A stretch of DNA of 31,862 nt from an uncultured Syntrophobacteraceae bacterium (GTDB taxonomy: Bacteria; Desulfobacterota; Syntrophobacteria; Syntrophobacterales; Syntrophobacteraceae). Below, one piece after another: positions 14,375 through 22,845 of this stretch (position 1 is the stretch's first letter; every line of letters starts with the position of its first letter). The position numbers were made by a program, and so were the translations under genes. The notes under the pieces were generated by a model. That model saw only the letters and a program-made list of their open reading frames with translations, made no database searches and had not been told where the DNA came from. The stretch covers positions 1-31,862 of the forward strand of contig CALBZH010000076.1 of NCBI GenBank assembly GCA_937889795.1, in the 5' to 3' direction.

Positions 14375-15589
14375 ATGGATCGAGATAGCCTGAGGCTCCT
14401 GGCGATAGTGATCGGGGCCTGCCTCATCATGGGGATCTGTCTGGGGTGCGAGCATGCTCCGCAGCACCCGGCACAGGAACCGACCGATCGGTACCAGAAG
14501 GTCCCAGAAGGAGAATTCCCAACTTTTTCCGACGACTTAGATCAGGCATCCCTTCGAGCTGCAATCGAGCAAAGCCTGGCTTATTATGCCCGTGCTCCTG
14601 CAGACCGGCCTCAGCCTCTCGGCGCTCAGCAGTTGAGCTCGGAGCACGTGAAAGCTTCGCTCCTTGAATTCTTGAAGCTTCTGGACAGTGGCAGCCTGAG
14701 CACCGAATCGATCAAGAGCCGGTTTGACGTCTATCGGGCCGAGAGCGCTCGAAAGGACAAGCTCCCCCTGGTAACCGGGTATTACGAGCCGATCCTCGAC
14801 GGGCGCCTGAAGCCGGATTCTCAGTTTCAATACCCGCTCTACGGCCTCCCGTCGGACTTGGTCGCGGTTGACTTGTCCTTGTTCAACGCAGCCAAATATG
14901 GTGGCGAATCCATCGTCGGCAGAGTGAAGGATGCCAAACTGATTCCCTATTTCACTCGGGCGGACATCGACGGCCAGAAACGTTTGAAAGACACGGGAAC
15001 CCCGTTGGTATGGATCCAAGATCCGGTGGACGGATTTGTGCTGCACATCCAAGGCTCAGGAATGATCCGTTTGCCTCACGGGCAATTTCGTCGCTTGGGG
15101 TACGCGGGAGCGAACGGCCGTCCGTACAAGAGCCTCGGCAAGGTTTTGCTGGATCGAGGAGCGATGCATCCGGACGAGATGTCACTCCAGGCGATTCGCG
15201 CTTATCTGCGCTCACACCCCGAGGAGCGTGACGAGCTCCTGTGGCAGAACGAGAGCTATGTGTTCTTCCACTGGGTCAACGATGGGCCTCTCGGAAGCTT
15301 GAATGTGCCGCTGACGGGGGGGCGTTCCATTGCCACGGACACCCGATATCAGCCTCGGGGCGGGATTGCTTTCCTGGAGGGCCAGAAACCGTTGATCGAC
15401 GAGCGGGGAGAGCTGGTGGGGTACGCTCCCCTTCGTCGGTGGGTGCTGAACCAGGATACGGGCGGCGCCATCAAGGGAGTCGGACGCGTCGATCTGTTTT
15501 GCGGCAGTGGGGAAGCCGCCGAGTGGGTTGCTGGGCGCATGAAGCACCCAGGAACATTATATTTTCTTATCAAGAAGGGTATGAATTGA
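14375..15589 (+). CDS. mltA: Membrane-bound lytic murein transglycosylase A
   Basis: This enzyme cleaves the glycan strands of peptidoglycan, leaving 1,6-anhydromuramic ends, and acts in the periplasm. The 404-residue form begins with a hydrophobic export signal (LRLLAIVIGACLIMGICLGC) whose Cys could be lipidated, although the lipobox ICLGC is not canonical. The MltA double-psi barrel is recognised by VTGYYEPILDGRL, WIQDPVDGFVLHIQGSGMIR, YRP-like repeats around GYAGANGRPYKSLGK and the C-terminal 3D domain (GVGRVDLFCGSGEAAEW) containing the catalytic Asp. ATG at 14375 and ATG at 14324 are both possible; the former places the signal peptide at the N-terminus. It stands alone, flanked by intergenic DNA. 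Confidence 0.93.
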   Translation: MDRDSLRLLAIVIGACLIMGICLGCEHAPQHPAQEPTDRYQKVPEGEFPTFSDDLDQASLRAAIEQSLAYYARAPADRPQPLGAQQLSSEHVKASLLEFLKLLDSGSLSTESIKSRFDVYRAESARKDKLPLVTGYYEPILDGRLKPDSQFQYPLYGLPSDLVAVDLSLFNAAKYGGESIVGRVKDAKLIPYFTRADIDGQKRLKDTGTPLVWIQDPVDGFVLHIQGSGMIRLPHGQFRRLGYAGANGRPYKSLGKVLLDRGAMHPDEMSLQAIRAYLRSHPEERDELLWQNESYVFFHWVNDGPLGSLNVPLTGGRSIATDTRYQPRGGIAFLEGQKPLIDERGELVGYAPLRRWVLNQDTGGAIKGVGRVDLFCGSGEAAEWVAGRMKHPGTLYFLIKKGMN

Positions 15590-15622
15590 ACCGATCACCA
15601 AGGCACTGTGACCGAATGTGAA

Positions 15623-15937
15623 TCATGCCTGAGATTTCGTGCTCCCGGAGAGACTGTCGAGCAAGAGCTGAAAGACAATTCGCATTTCGTCAAAAGAACG
15701 GAATAGGGTGATCAAAGCTTCATAGCCAGCCAGCTGCGTATCAGCAGATCCGATTGACATATGAGTGAGAAAGTCCATCTGTGCCGCTCGAAATCGGTCC
15801 GTGGTCAGCTCCGCTCGCATCTTGAGCTGGCGGGGCACAAGATCCGGATCCGAATCGCGCAGGGCCGAGGCCAGTTGCTCATATTTCTGTTGATATTCAC
15901 GCGCCAGGGTGGCAAGCAGTTGCAAGGGATCTTCCAT
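15623..15937 (-). CDS. Small helical protein of unknown function
   Basis: I do not recognise this 104-residue protein. It is supported as a gene by GGAGG placed 5 nt before the ATG at 15937 and by balanced codon use. The sequence is almost wholly helical and charged: MEDPLQLLATLAREYQQKYE, then RQLKMRAELTTDRFRAAQMD, then LITLFRSFDEMRIVFQLLLD. It has a low-complexity heptad-like pattern that suggests a coiled coil or helical bundle, with no signal peptide, membrane span or cysteine. The frame stays open to 16042, but the extension (MELPLLCHCNLIH) has no ribosome site. It is convergent with mltA and divergent from the degenerate helicase gene. Confidence 0.6.
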   Translation of the reverse strand: MEDPLQLLATLAREYQQKYEQLASALRDSDPDLVPRQLKMRAELTTDRFRAAQMDFLTHMSIGSADTQLAGYEALITLFRSFDEMRIVFQLLLDSLSGSTKSQA

Positions 15938-16152
15938 GGAATCCTCCGCCAATTCACTTAGCCGCTCAGATCCTTCATCGAGGCGGGCTAGTTCAAAAGC
16001 CAAATGGATTAGGTTACAGTGGCAAAGTAGGGGAAGCTCCAAGCAACTGTCAATTCAATTATGCCGTGCCGACCGCAGGGGCTTCCTTGCTGCACCGTCC
16101 GTAGATTCATAGGCCCGTCTGCACCCTCTAACGGTTTAAGAGGTGGTTTCTG
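15938..16152. other. Divergent intergenic region
   Basis: This stretch of 215 bp lies between the small helical protein (minus) and the helicase-like gene (plus) and must hold promoters in both directions. I see no clear -35/-10 or sigma-54 element. GAGGTGGTTTCTG just ahead of the ATG at 16153 serves as the ribosome site of the helicase-like gene. Confidence 0.35.
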
Positions 16153-17595
16153 ATGATTTCCAGACCGCTAAACATCACACTGGCTGACTGGCTAAAAGTC
16201 CCGACAGAAGGCCTGAGTCCCCTTTTGGAGCGGAAGATCCACGAACGGCTGGTGTTCACCAATCCCGACTATGAAGCGCGGCACAATCGGGGTGAATGGA
16301 TTGGAAACATTCCCGCTCAGATCAGCTGCATGCGTCAGAAAGGGAGAAGCTACCTCCTCCCGAGGGGCTTTCTCGACCAATTTGTTGAATTATGCAAGCG
16401 GCTCCAGCAGCCCTATCGACTTGTCGATCGAAGGCGCGTGCTCGACCCCATTCCCATAGAATTCCACGGCCAGCTGAAATCGTATCAGCAGGATGCCGCG
16501 GAAGCCGTTCTGGACCACGACTTCGCGACACTGGTTGGGGGCCACAAGAGCGGCAAGACGGTCATTGCCTTATACACCATTGCCCAACGCCGGCAGCCCA
16601 CCCTTGTGCTTATCCCCAAACAGGACCTGCTCGGCAATTGGCTCACCAAGATTGAAAATTTTTTGCAGATTCCCAGAGCCCAAATTGGGGTCATTGCCAA
16701 TGGACTCCAGCAAGTGGGCAAGTTCGTGACGATTGCGCACACGGGCGAAATCCTGAGGCATTGGCGACGCGTGCACGATCAGATCGGATATCTCATCCTC
16801 GACGATTGCCAACGTTGCCCCTCCAAGGTCCTGACCCACTTGATTCCCAATTTTGACACGAAATATACCTTGGGGTTGTGCCACAGCACCCAGCGCAAGG
16901 ACAAGCTGGCTAAGCTGGTTTACTACTACTTGGGAGACGTTGCCTATAGCATCAACGAAAAGGATGCCAAGGAGGGGCGTGGTGTCATTCCGGCCCACGT
17001 AGTGGCCCGTGCGACACAATTTGAATATGCCTACCACTCGCGCAGCGATTACGGTCCCATGATCCAAGCCTTGGTGCACGACCTCGAGCGAACGCGCATG
17101 ATCGTCGATGACATCGAAAACGAGCTGAAGCAAGGATCCAAGTCGGTCATGGTTCTGACGGAGGGAGAAAGCCAAATCGGAATCCTCCGGAAGGAGCTTA
17201 TCAAGCGAGGCATTGAGCCCGCATCGTTGAGCTCCCTTGACACGGGCCATCCGATGGATGAGGATAAGCAGGATTCCGAACAGGAGGAGTCCGCTTGCGG
17301 TCAGGTCGAAGCCCGTGGCGAATCGGTCGTCCTGATGGACGACAAATCGATGATCCGATGCGGCCGTCAACTGCGATCGAAGGTTCTCTTTTTGGCGGTG
17401 CCGACCTATTTCCATCATGCACTTTCGAACGCCATCCGGGACTTGTCGCCGAATGGGGCCATGAACGACGGAAGGCGCATCAAGATCTACGATTACGTCG
17501 ACCAGAGGGTCGGGCTCCTCGAGAATTACTTCCGAATGCGCAGCTACAATTATGGGGTACACCCGGACGTACTGTTGGGCTCGGGTCTTAATTGA
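16153..17595 (+). CDS. Degenerate XPB/SF2-type helicase-like protein
   Basis: This 480-residue protein keeps the order of an SF2 (XPB/RAD25-like) helicase but has altered motifs. Motif Q/Ia-like LKSYQQDAAEAVL leads to Walker A GGHKSGKT (129-136), which keeps the GKT. Motif II is LILDDCQR (215-221) instead of DEAH/DEAD. Motif III-like GLCHSTQRKDKL replaces the TATPxRKD sequence, although RKD remains. In the second RecA domain the QxxGRxxR arginine motif is gone (SNAIRDLSPNGA), while the family's closing IYDYVDQRVGLLENYFRMR is preserved. ATP binding may survive; helicase hydrolysis probably does not. A variable acidic insert (DEDKQDSEQEES) sits near 370. Possible roles are structural DNA binding or an adapted nuclease or repair partner; none can be assigned. 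Confidence 0.72.
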   Translation: MISRPLNITLADWLKVPTEGLSPLLERKIHERLVFTNPDYEARHNRGEWIGNIPAQISCMRQKGRSYLLPRGFLDQFVELCKRLQQPYRLVDRRRVLDPIPIEFHGQLKSYQQDAAEAVLDHDFATLVGGHKSGKTVIALYTIAQRRQPTLVLIPKQDLLGNWLTKIENFLQIPRAQIGVIANGLQQVGKFVTIAHTGEILRHWRRVHDQIGYLILDDCQRCPSKVLTHLIPNFDTKYTLGLCHSTQRKDKLAKLVYYYLGDVAYSINEKDAKEGRGVIPAHVVARATQFEYAYHSRSDYGPMIQALVHDLERTRMIVDDIENELKQGSKSVMVLTEGESQIGILRKELIKRGIEPASLSSLDTGHPMDEDKQDSEQEESACGQVEARGESVVLMDDKSMIRCGRQLRSKVLFLAVPTYFHHALSNAIRDLSPNGAMNDGRRIKIYDYVDQRVGLLENYFRMRSYNYGVHPDVLLGSGLN

Positions 17596-17825
17596 CATTC
17601 CTTCATCGTCTCCGGGCCATCGTACGATCCAGAAGGACCCGGAGATGCCACCAAATAGCTCACACGTCACCATCGCGTTCCTCTCGCGAACCGGCCGAGC
17701 CGGCCAGTCCTGCCGTCTGTCTCTGCTGTCTGAACCCGTCTTCTTGCCCTCGGGCAGCTTACCCAGCCTTGTTCGATGTCCTGTCCCGCACTGCCGTATA
17801 ATCCCGATGCAAAGGTGATCCATCC
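17596..17825 (+). promoter_or_regulatory. Intergenic region with promoter for the UbiD gene
   Basis: A perfect -10 hexamer TATAAT at 17797-17802 gives a start near 17809 and a short 17-nt leader to the ATG at 17826. No good -35 lies at 16-18 bp, so the promoter may need an activator. Upstream, CTCCGGG (about 17610) and CCCGGAG (about 17638) form an inverted repeat after the helicase-like gene; without a T-run it is only a weak terminator candidate. Confidence 0.5.
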
Positions 17826-19658
17826 ATGAAGAGCGCTTACCAGAATCTTTCGGATTTCGTCTCTGCCCTCGAAAAGGCAGGAGAGCTCCTGCGTATCCAA
17901 GCACCCGTTTCAAAGGATCTCGAGATCACACAGATCACAGACCTGGCTTCCAAGAGTCCGGGTGGGGGGAAGGCTCTCTTCTTCGAACAGGTCCGCGAGT
18001 CCGCATTCCCCGTGCTCATGAATGCCTTCGGAAGCGAGCGTCGGATCTGCATGGCCCTGGGAGTCAACGACCTTGACACCCTCGCGTCCCGCGTGAAGGG
18101 CTTCATCCAGATGGAGCCCCCCAAGTCTTTCAGAGATGCCATTCGGCTCCTGCCCCTGGGAGCCGAAGTCCTTCGGTTTCTCCCGAAGCGGGTCAAGGAT
18201 GCGCCCTGCCAGGAGATCATCCGCACGGGCAACGATGTGGATCTCAGCCTCCTGCCGGTTCTCAAGTGCTGGCCGCAAGACGGCGGTCCATTCGTGACCT
18301 TACCCGTCGTCATCACCCGCAGTCTGGAAACCGGCAGGCGCAATGCCGGCATGTATCGGCTTCAGGTTTACGACAAGGCCACCACGGGGATGCACTGGCA
18401 CATCCACAAGGATGGCTCGCATTACTTCCAGGAGTACCGCAGGGCGGGAAAGCGCATGCCCGTTGCCGTGGCCATCGGAACCGATCCGGCCACCACTTAT
18501 GCAGCCACAGCCCCTCTCCCCCGTGGCATCGACGAATTGATCCTGGCCGGCTTCATCCGGCGCAAACCCGTTCCTTTGGTGAAAGGTGTCACCGTTGATC
18601 TCGAGGTTCCAGCCGAGGCGGAGATCGTTTTGGAAGGGTATGTGGATCCTGACGAATTGCGCCTGGAGGGGCCGTTTGGAGATCACACCGGCTATTACTC
18701 CCTGGTTGGGGATTATCCCGTCTTCCACGTCACTGCAATCACACACCGGCGCAGCCCGATCTATTCGGCCACCATCGTCGGCCGTCCACCGATGGAGGAT
18801 TGCTACCTGGCCAAGGCTACGGAACGGATCTTCCTACCGCTTCTGAATGCGGTCCTCCCCGAGGTCAAAGACTTCTGGATGCCCTGGGAGGGCGTCTTCC
18901 ACAACATCACGGTGGTTTCAATCGCCAAGGAGTATCCAGGACACGCTCGACGCGTCATGAGCGCTGTCTGGGGCCAAGGCCAGATGAGCTTTTGTAAGGC
19001 AGTCGTCTTGGTCGATTCGAATGTCGATCTGAACCAGCCGCGGCGTGTTCTGGAAACGATTCTCAATGAACTGGACCTGGATTCGGATGTCTACCCATCC
19101 GAGGGCGTTCTGGATGTCCTCGACCACAGTGCACCAGACGCGCTGTTCGGCGGCAAGCTTGGCATCGACGCCACCAGAAGAGCTCCAGGGGAACGGGAGC
19201 GTCCCACGGCTGCTCTCCATGCATCCCTTCCTTCGCTGGAAGTCCTGACCCAAGCGAGCAGGGAGGTCTCACCGCTGATAACAAGGGTGCATGCTCCCGA
19301 TCTGCCGGTCAAGAACAGGGTTCTCCTCCTCAATTTCCGAAAGGACGGGAGGGAAACCGGCCGCAGGCTTGCCGACCCGCTGTTGAGTCACGCAGGACTC
19401 AAGGCCTTTTCAATCCTTGTCCTCTACGATGAGCTGATTGACCTCAAGAATGGATCCCTGGCCCTCTGGAAGGCTTTCAACAATGTCGACCCCAAGAGGG
19501 ACCTGATTCGGAAGGACGGGCGCATGGTCATCGATGCCACCAAGAAGGGACCCGAAGATGGTCACCTGCGGGAATGGCCGGACGACATCGTTATGGACCC
19601 CGGGGTGGTTGAGCAGGTCAAACGTCGGGCGAACGAATTGGGAATCGACTTTGTGTGA
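17826..19658 (+). CDS. UbiD family prenyl-FMN decarboxylase, long (about 600-residue) form
   Basis: This belongs to the reversible decarboxylase family that uses prenylated FMN, as in quinone synthesis. At 610 residues it is longer than E. coli UbiD (~497) and similar to the ~600-residue type found in epsilonproteobacteria. Landmarks are YQNLSDFVSALEKAGELLRI at the N-terminus, GMHWHIHKDGSHYFQEYR, the Arg/Glu-bearing LRLEGPFGDHTGYYS with the Glu and Asp of the active site, and YSATIVGRPPMEDCY. The extra C-terminal domain covers roughly residues 470-610. A likely role is decarboxylation in menaquinone synthesis (futalosine or classical pathway), but other aryl acids are possible. No ubiX prenyltransferase is nearby. 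AAGGTGA lies 8 nt before the ATG. Confidence 0.92.
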   Translation: MKSAYQNLSDFVSALEKAGELLRIQAPVSKDLEITQITDLASKSPGGGKALFFEQVRESAFPVLMNAFGSERRICMALGVNDLDTLASRVKGFIQMEPPKSFRDAIRLLPLGAEVLRFLPKRVKDAPCQEIIRTGNDVDLSLLPVLKCWPQDGGPFVTLPVVITRSLETGRRNAGMYRLQVYDKATTGMHWHIHKDGSHYFQEYRRAGKRMPVAVAIGTDPATTYAATAPLPRGIDELILAGFIRRKPVPLVKGVTVDLEVPAEAEIVLEGYVDPDELRLEGPFGDHTGYYSLVGDYPVFHVTAITHRRSPIYSATIVGRPPMEDCYLAKATERIFLPLLNAVLPEVKDFWMPWEGVFHNITVVSIAKEYPGHARRVMSAVWGQGQMSFCKAVVLVDSNVDLNQPRRVLETILNELDLDSDVYPSEGVLDVLDHSAPDALFGGKLGIDATRRAPGERERPTAALHASLPSLEVLTQASREVSPLITRVHAPDLPVKNRVLLLNFRKDGRETGRRLADPLLSHAGLKAFSILVLYDELIDLKNGSLALWKAFNNVDPKRDLIRKDGRMVIDATKKGPEDGHLREWPDDIVMDPGVVEQVKRRANELGIDFV

Positions 19659-19724
19659 AGGTCTGCAGGGGCGAGGAGCAAGTCCGACTCGGCCAGGAGC
19701 GGCCCCGTGCCCTGGCGGATCGGA

Positions 19725-20444
19725 CTATGCCACAGAGTCGGACACCATGCGCGGATGCAAGATCGGATGCTTCAGCTCGGCCTCGGACGGCCGAACATAG
19801 AGCGGGACGCTGGAGAGGGCATCTTGCCTGGGACCGGTTTCAAACTGGCGTGCAGCAAGCTCGCCGACAAATCCGGCGCGAATGCAGTGATAGACGGCGG
19901 AGGCGCCGTGAGCCCACTCCCCGAGCCTTTCCTCCAGCACATCATGGTAGGTCAGCCAGCCGTCCCCGCAAAACAAGGCTGGCCCATCCATCCGAGCAAT
20001 CACCGTCTCTATGGGTGAAACGCTGTAAGCCCCCGTCCGATGCAGACCGCCCTCACCATCCGGCGCGTAGGGAGCCCAGAAGACCTCCTTGCGGTGAGCA
20101 TCGATGAGGGGATAAACCGGACGCGATGCATGCCCAAGGGGTGCGGCCAAGGCATCTGGTGATGGAACGCCGACAAACGGCTTGCCCAAAGCCCACGCCA
20201 AGGTCTTGACGGTCGTGAGTCCGATCCGCAAGCCGGTGAAGCTCCCCGGGCCGGTTGTGACTGCGAAGAGGTCCACGTCTTCAATCGCCCACCCTGCGGC
20301 ATGAAGGCACTCGTCAATCGTGTGAAGCAAACGCCTGTTGTGGGTCTGTGCAGTCAGCAAGGTCCATTCACAGACCAAACGGGTACCATCCAAGAGCGCG
20401 ACGCTCCCGGTCGTCGTCGACGTGTCGGCGGCAAGAATCCTCAT
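19725..20444 (-). CDS. tsaB: tRNA threonylcarbamoyladenosine biosynthesis protein TsaB
   Basis: This is the partner of TsaD and TsaE in forming t6A37 on tRNAs that read ANN codons. At 239 residues with an ASKHA fold it matches the family: MRILAADTSTTTGSVALLDG opens the ATPase-like fold, TTGPGSFTGLRIGLTTVKTLA is the classic YeaZ segment, and HRKEVFWAPY follows. TsaB is an inactive paralogue of TsaD that acts as dimer scaffold. It is the last gene of the minus-strand series, 18 bp after rseP, and is convergent with the UbiD gene. The C-terminal third is variable, as usual. Confidence 0.95.
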   Translation of the reverse strand: MRILAADTSTTTGSVALLDGTRLVCEWTLLTAQTHNRRLLHTIDECLHAAGWAIEDVDLFAVTTGPGSFTGLRIGLTTVKTLAWALGKPFVGVPSPDALAAPLGHASRPVYPLIDAHRKEVFWAPYAPDGEGGLHRTGAYSVSPIETVIARMDGPALFCGDGWLTYHDVLEERLGEWAHGASAVYHCIRAGFVGELAARQFETGPRQDALSSVPLYVRPSEAELKHPILHPRMVSDSVA

Positions 20445-20462
20445 GGCAGTCCAAATCCCCCG

Positions 20463-21548
20463 TCACGGCAGCGACGGTTTGTGCCCTGGAAGCAACCGAA
20501 CGATATCATTATAGAAGACGAGAATCATGAGCGCGAGCAGCAAGATCATGCCAATCTTCTGGGCGATCTCCATCTTGCGGACGCCAATGGAGCGCCCCAA
20601 AAGGAGCTCAATCAGGTAGAACAGAATATGTCCCCCATCCAGCACGGGAACCGGCAGCAGGTTGAGGACAGCGAGGTTGACACTGATCGCTCCAGTAAAC
20701 AGCACCAGGTCCGCGAACCCCTTGCTGGCTTCCCGCCCGGCGAGCTGCGCGATCATGATCGGGCCACCCAACATATCCAGGGGCAGAACCCGTTGGATGA
20801 GCTTCACGATGCTGATCAGAAACAGCTTACACAGATACACCGTATAAGACACGCAATGGGAGAGCGCGTCGACTAGACTGACCTGTTCGAAGAACTTCTC
20901 TTCAGAAGGCATTACCCCGATGACCTTACGCAGGATCGGCTCGCCAAAAATCGTCTTGATCTCGCTCACTTTGGGAGAAACCTTGATGGTCAGCTTCTGA
21001 TCGCCTCGTTCGATTAGGAGCGTCAGCTCCTCCCGTTGTGTCTCTTCGATCGTCTGCGGAATGTCCCCCCAATTGGCCAACTCCTTGCCGTCGATGGCCA
21101 GAACCTTGTCGCCGGCCAGCAGCCCGGCCTTTTCGGCCGGTGAGTCCGCTGTGACTTCGCCGATTCGCGTGGTGACCTGCGGTATGCCCACAAGCGCGAA
21201 CACGAGAAAGAACAGGACAACCGCCATGACGAAATTGGACATGGGCCCGGCGAGCACGATGGCAATCCGCTTCAGGGGCGATTGGGACTGGAAGCTTGTC
21301 TTGAGCTGATCTTCGGACAACTCCTCCTCGGATTCCTCGCCGAGCATTTTCACGTAGCCCCCTAAGGGGATCAGGGACAGACGATATTCGGTATCCCCGC
21401 GCTGCACACCGATCAGTTTCGGACCAAACCCGAGAGAAAAACGCAGGACGGTCACACCCGCCCGTTTGGCGACCAGAAAATGGCCCAGCTCGTGGACAAA
21501 GATCAGCACGCCCAAAACCACAACGGTTGAAAGAATCATTGTAACCAA
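20463..21548 (-). CDS. rseP: Site-2 zinc metalloprotease RseP
   Basis: This inner-membrane protease cuts transmembrane segments of regulators and signal peptides. At 361 residues it carries the zinc motif HELGH in the first helix (VLGVLIFVHELGHFLVAKRA), one PDZ domain (GLLAGDKVLAIDGKELANWG) and the second zinc motif NLLPVPVLDGGH. Three or four membrane helices are visible, with the last at ILLLALMILVFYNDIVRLLPG. It has a single PDZ domain instead of the two in E. coli RseP. The TTG at 21548 is the better start, with GAGG 8 nt upstream; the ATG at 21539 lacks one. It follows dxr by 10 bp, the usual order. Confidence 0.96.
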   Translation of the reverse strand: MVTMILSTVVVLGVLIFVHELGHFLVAKRAGVTVLRFSLGFGPKLIGVQRGDTEYRLSLIPLGGYVKMLGEESEEELSEDQLKTSFQSQSPLKRIAIVLAGPMSNFVMAVVLFFLVFALVGIPQVTTRIGEVTADSPAEKAGLLAGDKVLAIDGKELANWGDIPQTIEETQREELTLLIERGDQKLTIKVSPKVSEIKTIFGEPILRKVIGVMPSEEKFFEQVSLVDALSHCVSYTVYLCKLFLISIVKLIQRVLPLDMLGGPIMIAQLAGREASKGFADLVLFTGAISVNLAVLNLLPVPVLDGGHILFYLIELLLGRSIGVRKMEIAQKIGMILLLALMILVFYNDIVRLLPGHKPSLP

Positions 21549-21558
21549 GGTCTATTCC

Positions 21559-22728
21559 TCACTTCTTCGGAGACTGAGCTCTGCGCCGCGCTTCCTCGCG
21601 CGCCCATGTGTCCGCCGCAAGAACCGCTTCCAATGTTAACACCTCAGCAATCTCGTGCGCCTGCATCACCGATTCGATCAGCGTCGGGATTTCAAGAAAT
21701 CCGATGCGGTTGTCCAGGAATGCCTCCACAGCAATCTCATTGGCGGCGTTGAGCACGGCCGGCATCGTGGACCCAGTCCTGCACGCCTCGAAAGCCAAGC
21801 CTAAACAAGGAAACCTTTCGACATCCGGAGGATAAAACGTCAGCTTCTGCAGCGAGAACAGATCAAGCTGCGGACTCTTGACCGGAAGTCGCTCCGGATA
21901 AGACAGTGCGTAGGCAATCGGGATCTTCATATCCGGAATTCCAAGCTGGGCGATCACCGAGCCGTCAACATACTCGACCATCGAGTGGATGATACTTTCA
22001 GGGTGGATGTGAACCGCAATCTGTTCCACGGGAACGCCAAACAACCAGCACGCTTCGATCACCTCGAGCCCTTTGTTCATGAGCGTCGCTGAATCGATGG
22101 TGATCTTCCGTCCCATGCTCCAGTTGGGATGCCGCAGCGCCGCTTCCGGCGTCACAGCCTCCAGCTCCGCGCGGCTCTTTCTGAAAAACGGCCCTCCTGA
22201 GGCCGTCAGAAGAATCCGACGCAGACTCTCCCGATGATTTCCCTGGAGCGACTGAAAAATGGCACTGTGCTCAGAATCCACAGGCAAGATTGTAACATTT
22301 CGCTCCCGAGCTGCCAGCATGACGATTTCGCCGGCCACAACCAGCGTTTCCTTATTGGCCAGCGCGATGGTCTTTCCCGCATCAATGGCGGCAAGCGTCG
22401 GCAACAGCCCAGCGGCCCCGACCATGGCGGACACCAGAATGTCGGCTTCGGCAATGATTGCGGCGTCCCGGTACCCAGCCGGTCCCACAGCGATCTCAGG
22501 CTGCCACGCTTCACCGACAAGACTTGCCTTGAGCTTGTCCGCAACGGTGTCATTCAGAACCGAAACAAGCCGGGGTCTGAATTCCCGGATCTGCTCCTTG
22601 AGGAGCGGATAGTTAGTCGCACAAGCGAGCGCTTCTATCCGAAAACGTTCGGGAAACTGCCGAGCCACATCTAGGGTGCTGACTCCAATGGAGCCTGTAC
22701 AACCCAGAACACTGATGGATCGTCTCAC
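21559..22728 (-). CDS. dxr: 1-deoxy-D-xylulose 5-phosphate reductoisomerase
   Basis: This enzyme catalyses the second step of the MEP isoprenoid pathway, NADPH-dependent conversion of DXP to MEP, in the cytoplasm. At 389 residues it is normal in length. Motifs are the nucleotide loop GCTGSIGVSTLDV, NKETLVVAGE, the metal-binding PVDSEHSAIFQ, TASGGPFF and the active-site segment PNWSMGRKITIDSATLMNKG. The start is GTG at 22728 with GAGGG 4 nt upstream. A strong terminator sits between cdsA and this gene, so dxr-rseP-tsaB may be transcribed separately. Its isoprenoid products feed UppS in the same cluster. Confidence 0.97.
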   Translation of the reverse strand: MRRSISVLGCTGSIGVSTLDVARQFPERFRIEALACATNYPLLKEQIREFRPRLVSVLNDTVADKLKASLVGEAWQPEIAVGPAGYRDAAIIAEADILVSAMVGAAGLLPTLAAIDAGKTIALANKETLVVAGEIVMLAARERNVTILPVDSEHSAIFQSLQGNHRESLRRILLTASGGPFFRKSRAELEAVTPEAALRHPNWSMGRKITIDSATLMNKGLEVIEACWLFGVPVEQIAVHIHPESIIHSMVEYVDGSVIAQLGIPDMKIPIAYALSYPERLPVKSPQLDLFSLQKLTFYPPDVERFPCLGLAFEACRTGSTMPAVLNAANEIAVEAFLDNRIGFLEIPTLIESVMQAHEIAEVLTLEAVLAADTWAREEARRRAQSPKK

Positions 22729-22783
22729 TCAACCCTCTAACCTGCAACGGCACGGGGACCGTTCTGCAGTGCATGAGTCACCG

Positions 22784-22816
22784 AAAAAAAGAACACCGCT
22801 GGGCAGTGCCCTGCGG
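22784..22816 (-). terminator. Intrinsic terminator between cdsA and dxr
   Basis: On the minus strand CCGC-A-GGGC pairs with GCCC-A-GCGG (one A:A mismatch, loop ACT). It is followed within five bases by seven T residues (plus-strand A-run at 22784-22790). It begins 30 bp after the cdsA stop and precedes the dxr GTG by about 55 bp. It would end, or thin out, the rpsB-to-cdsA transcript. Confidence 0.8.
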
Positions 22817-22845
22817 TCGTCTCCTCCCACTCGCCGCTCATCCCC

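Noticed and set aside
16570..17913. 447-codon minus-strand ORF opposite the helicase-like gene and the start of UbiD
   Set aside because: It spans two supported plus-strand genes and an intergenic gap, and its translation matches no family.
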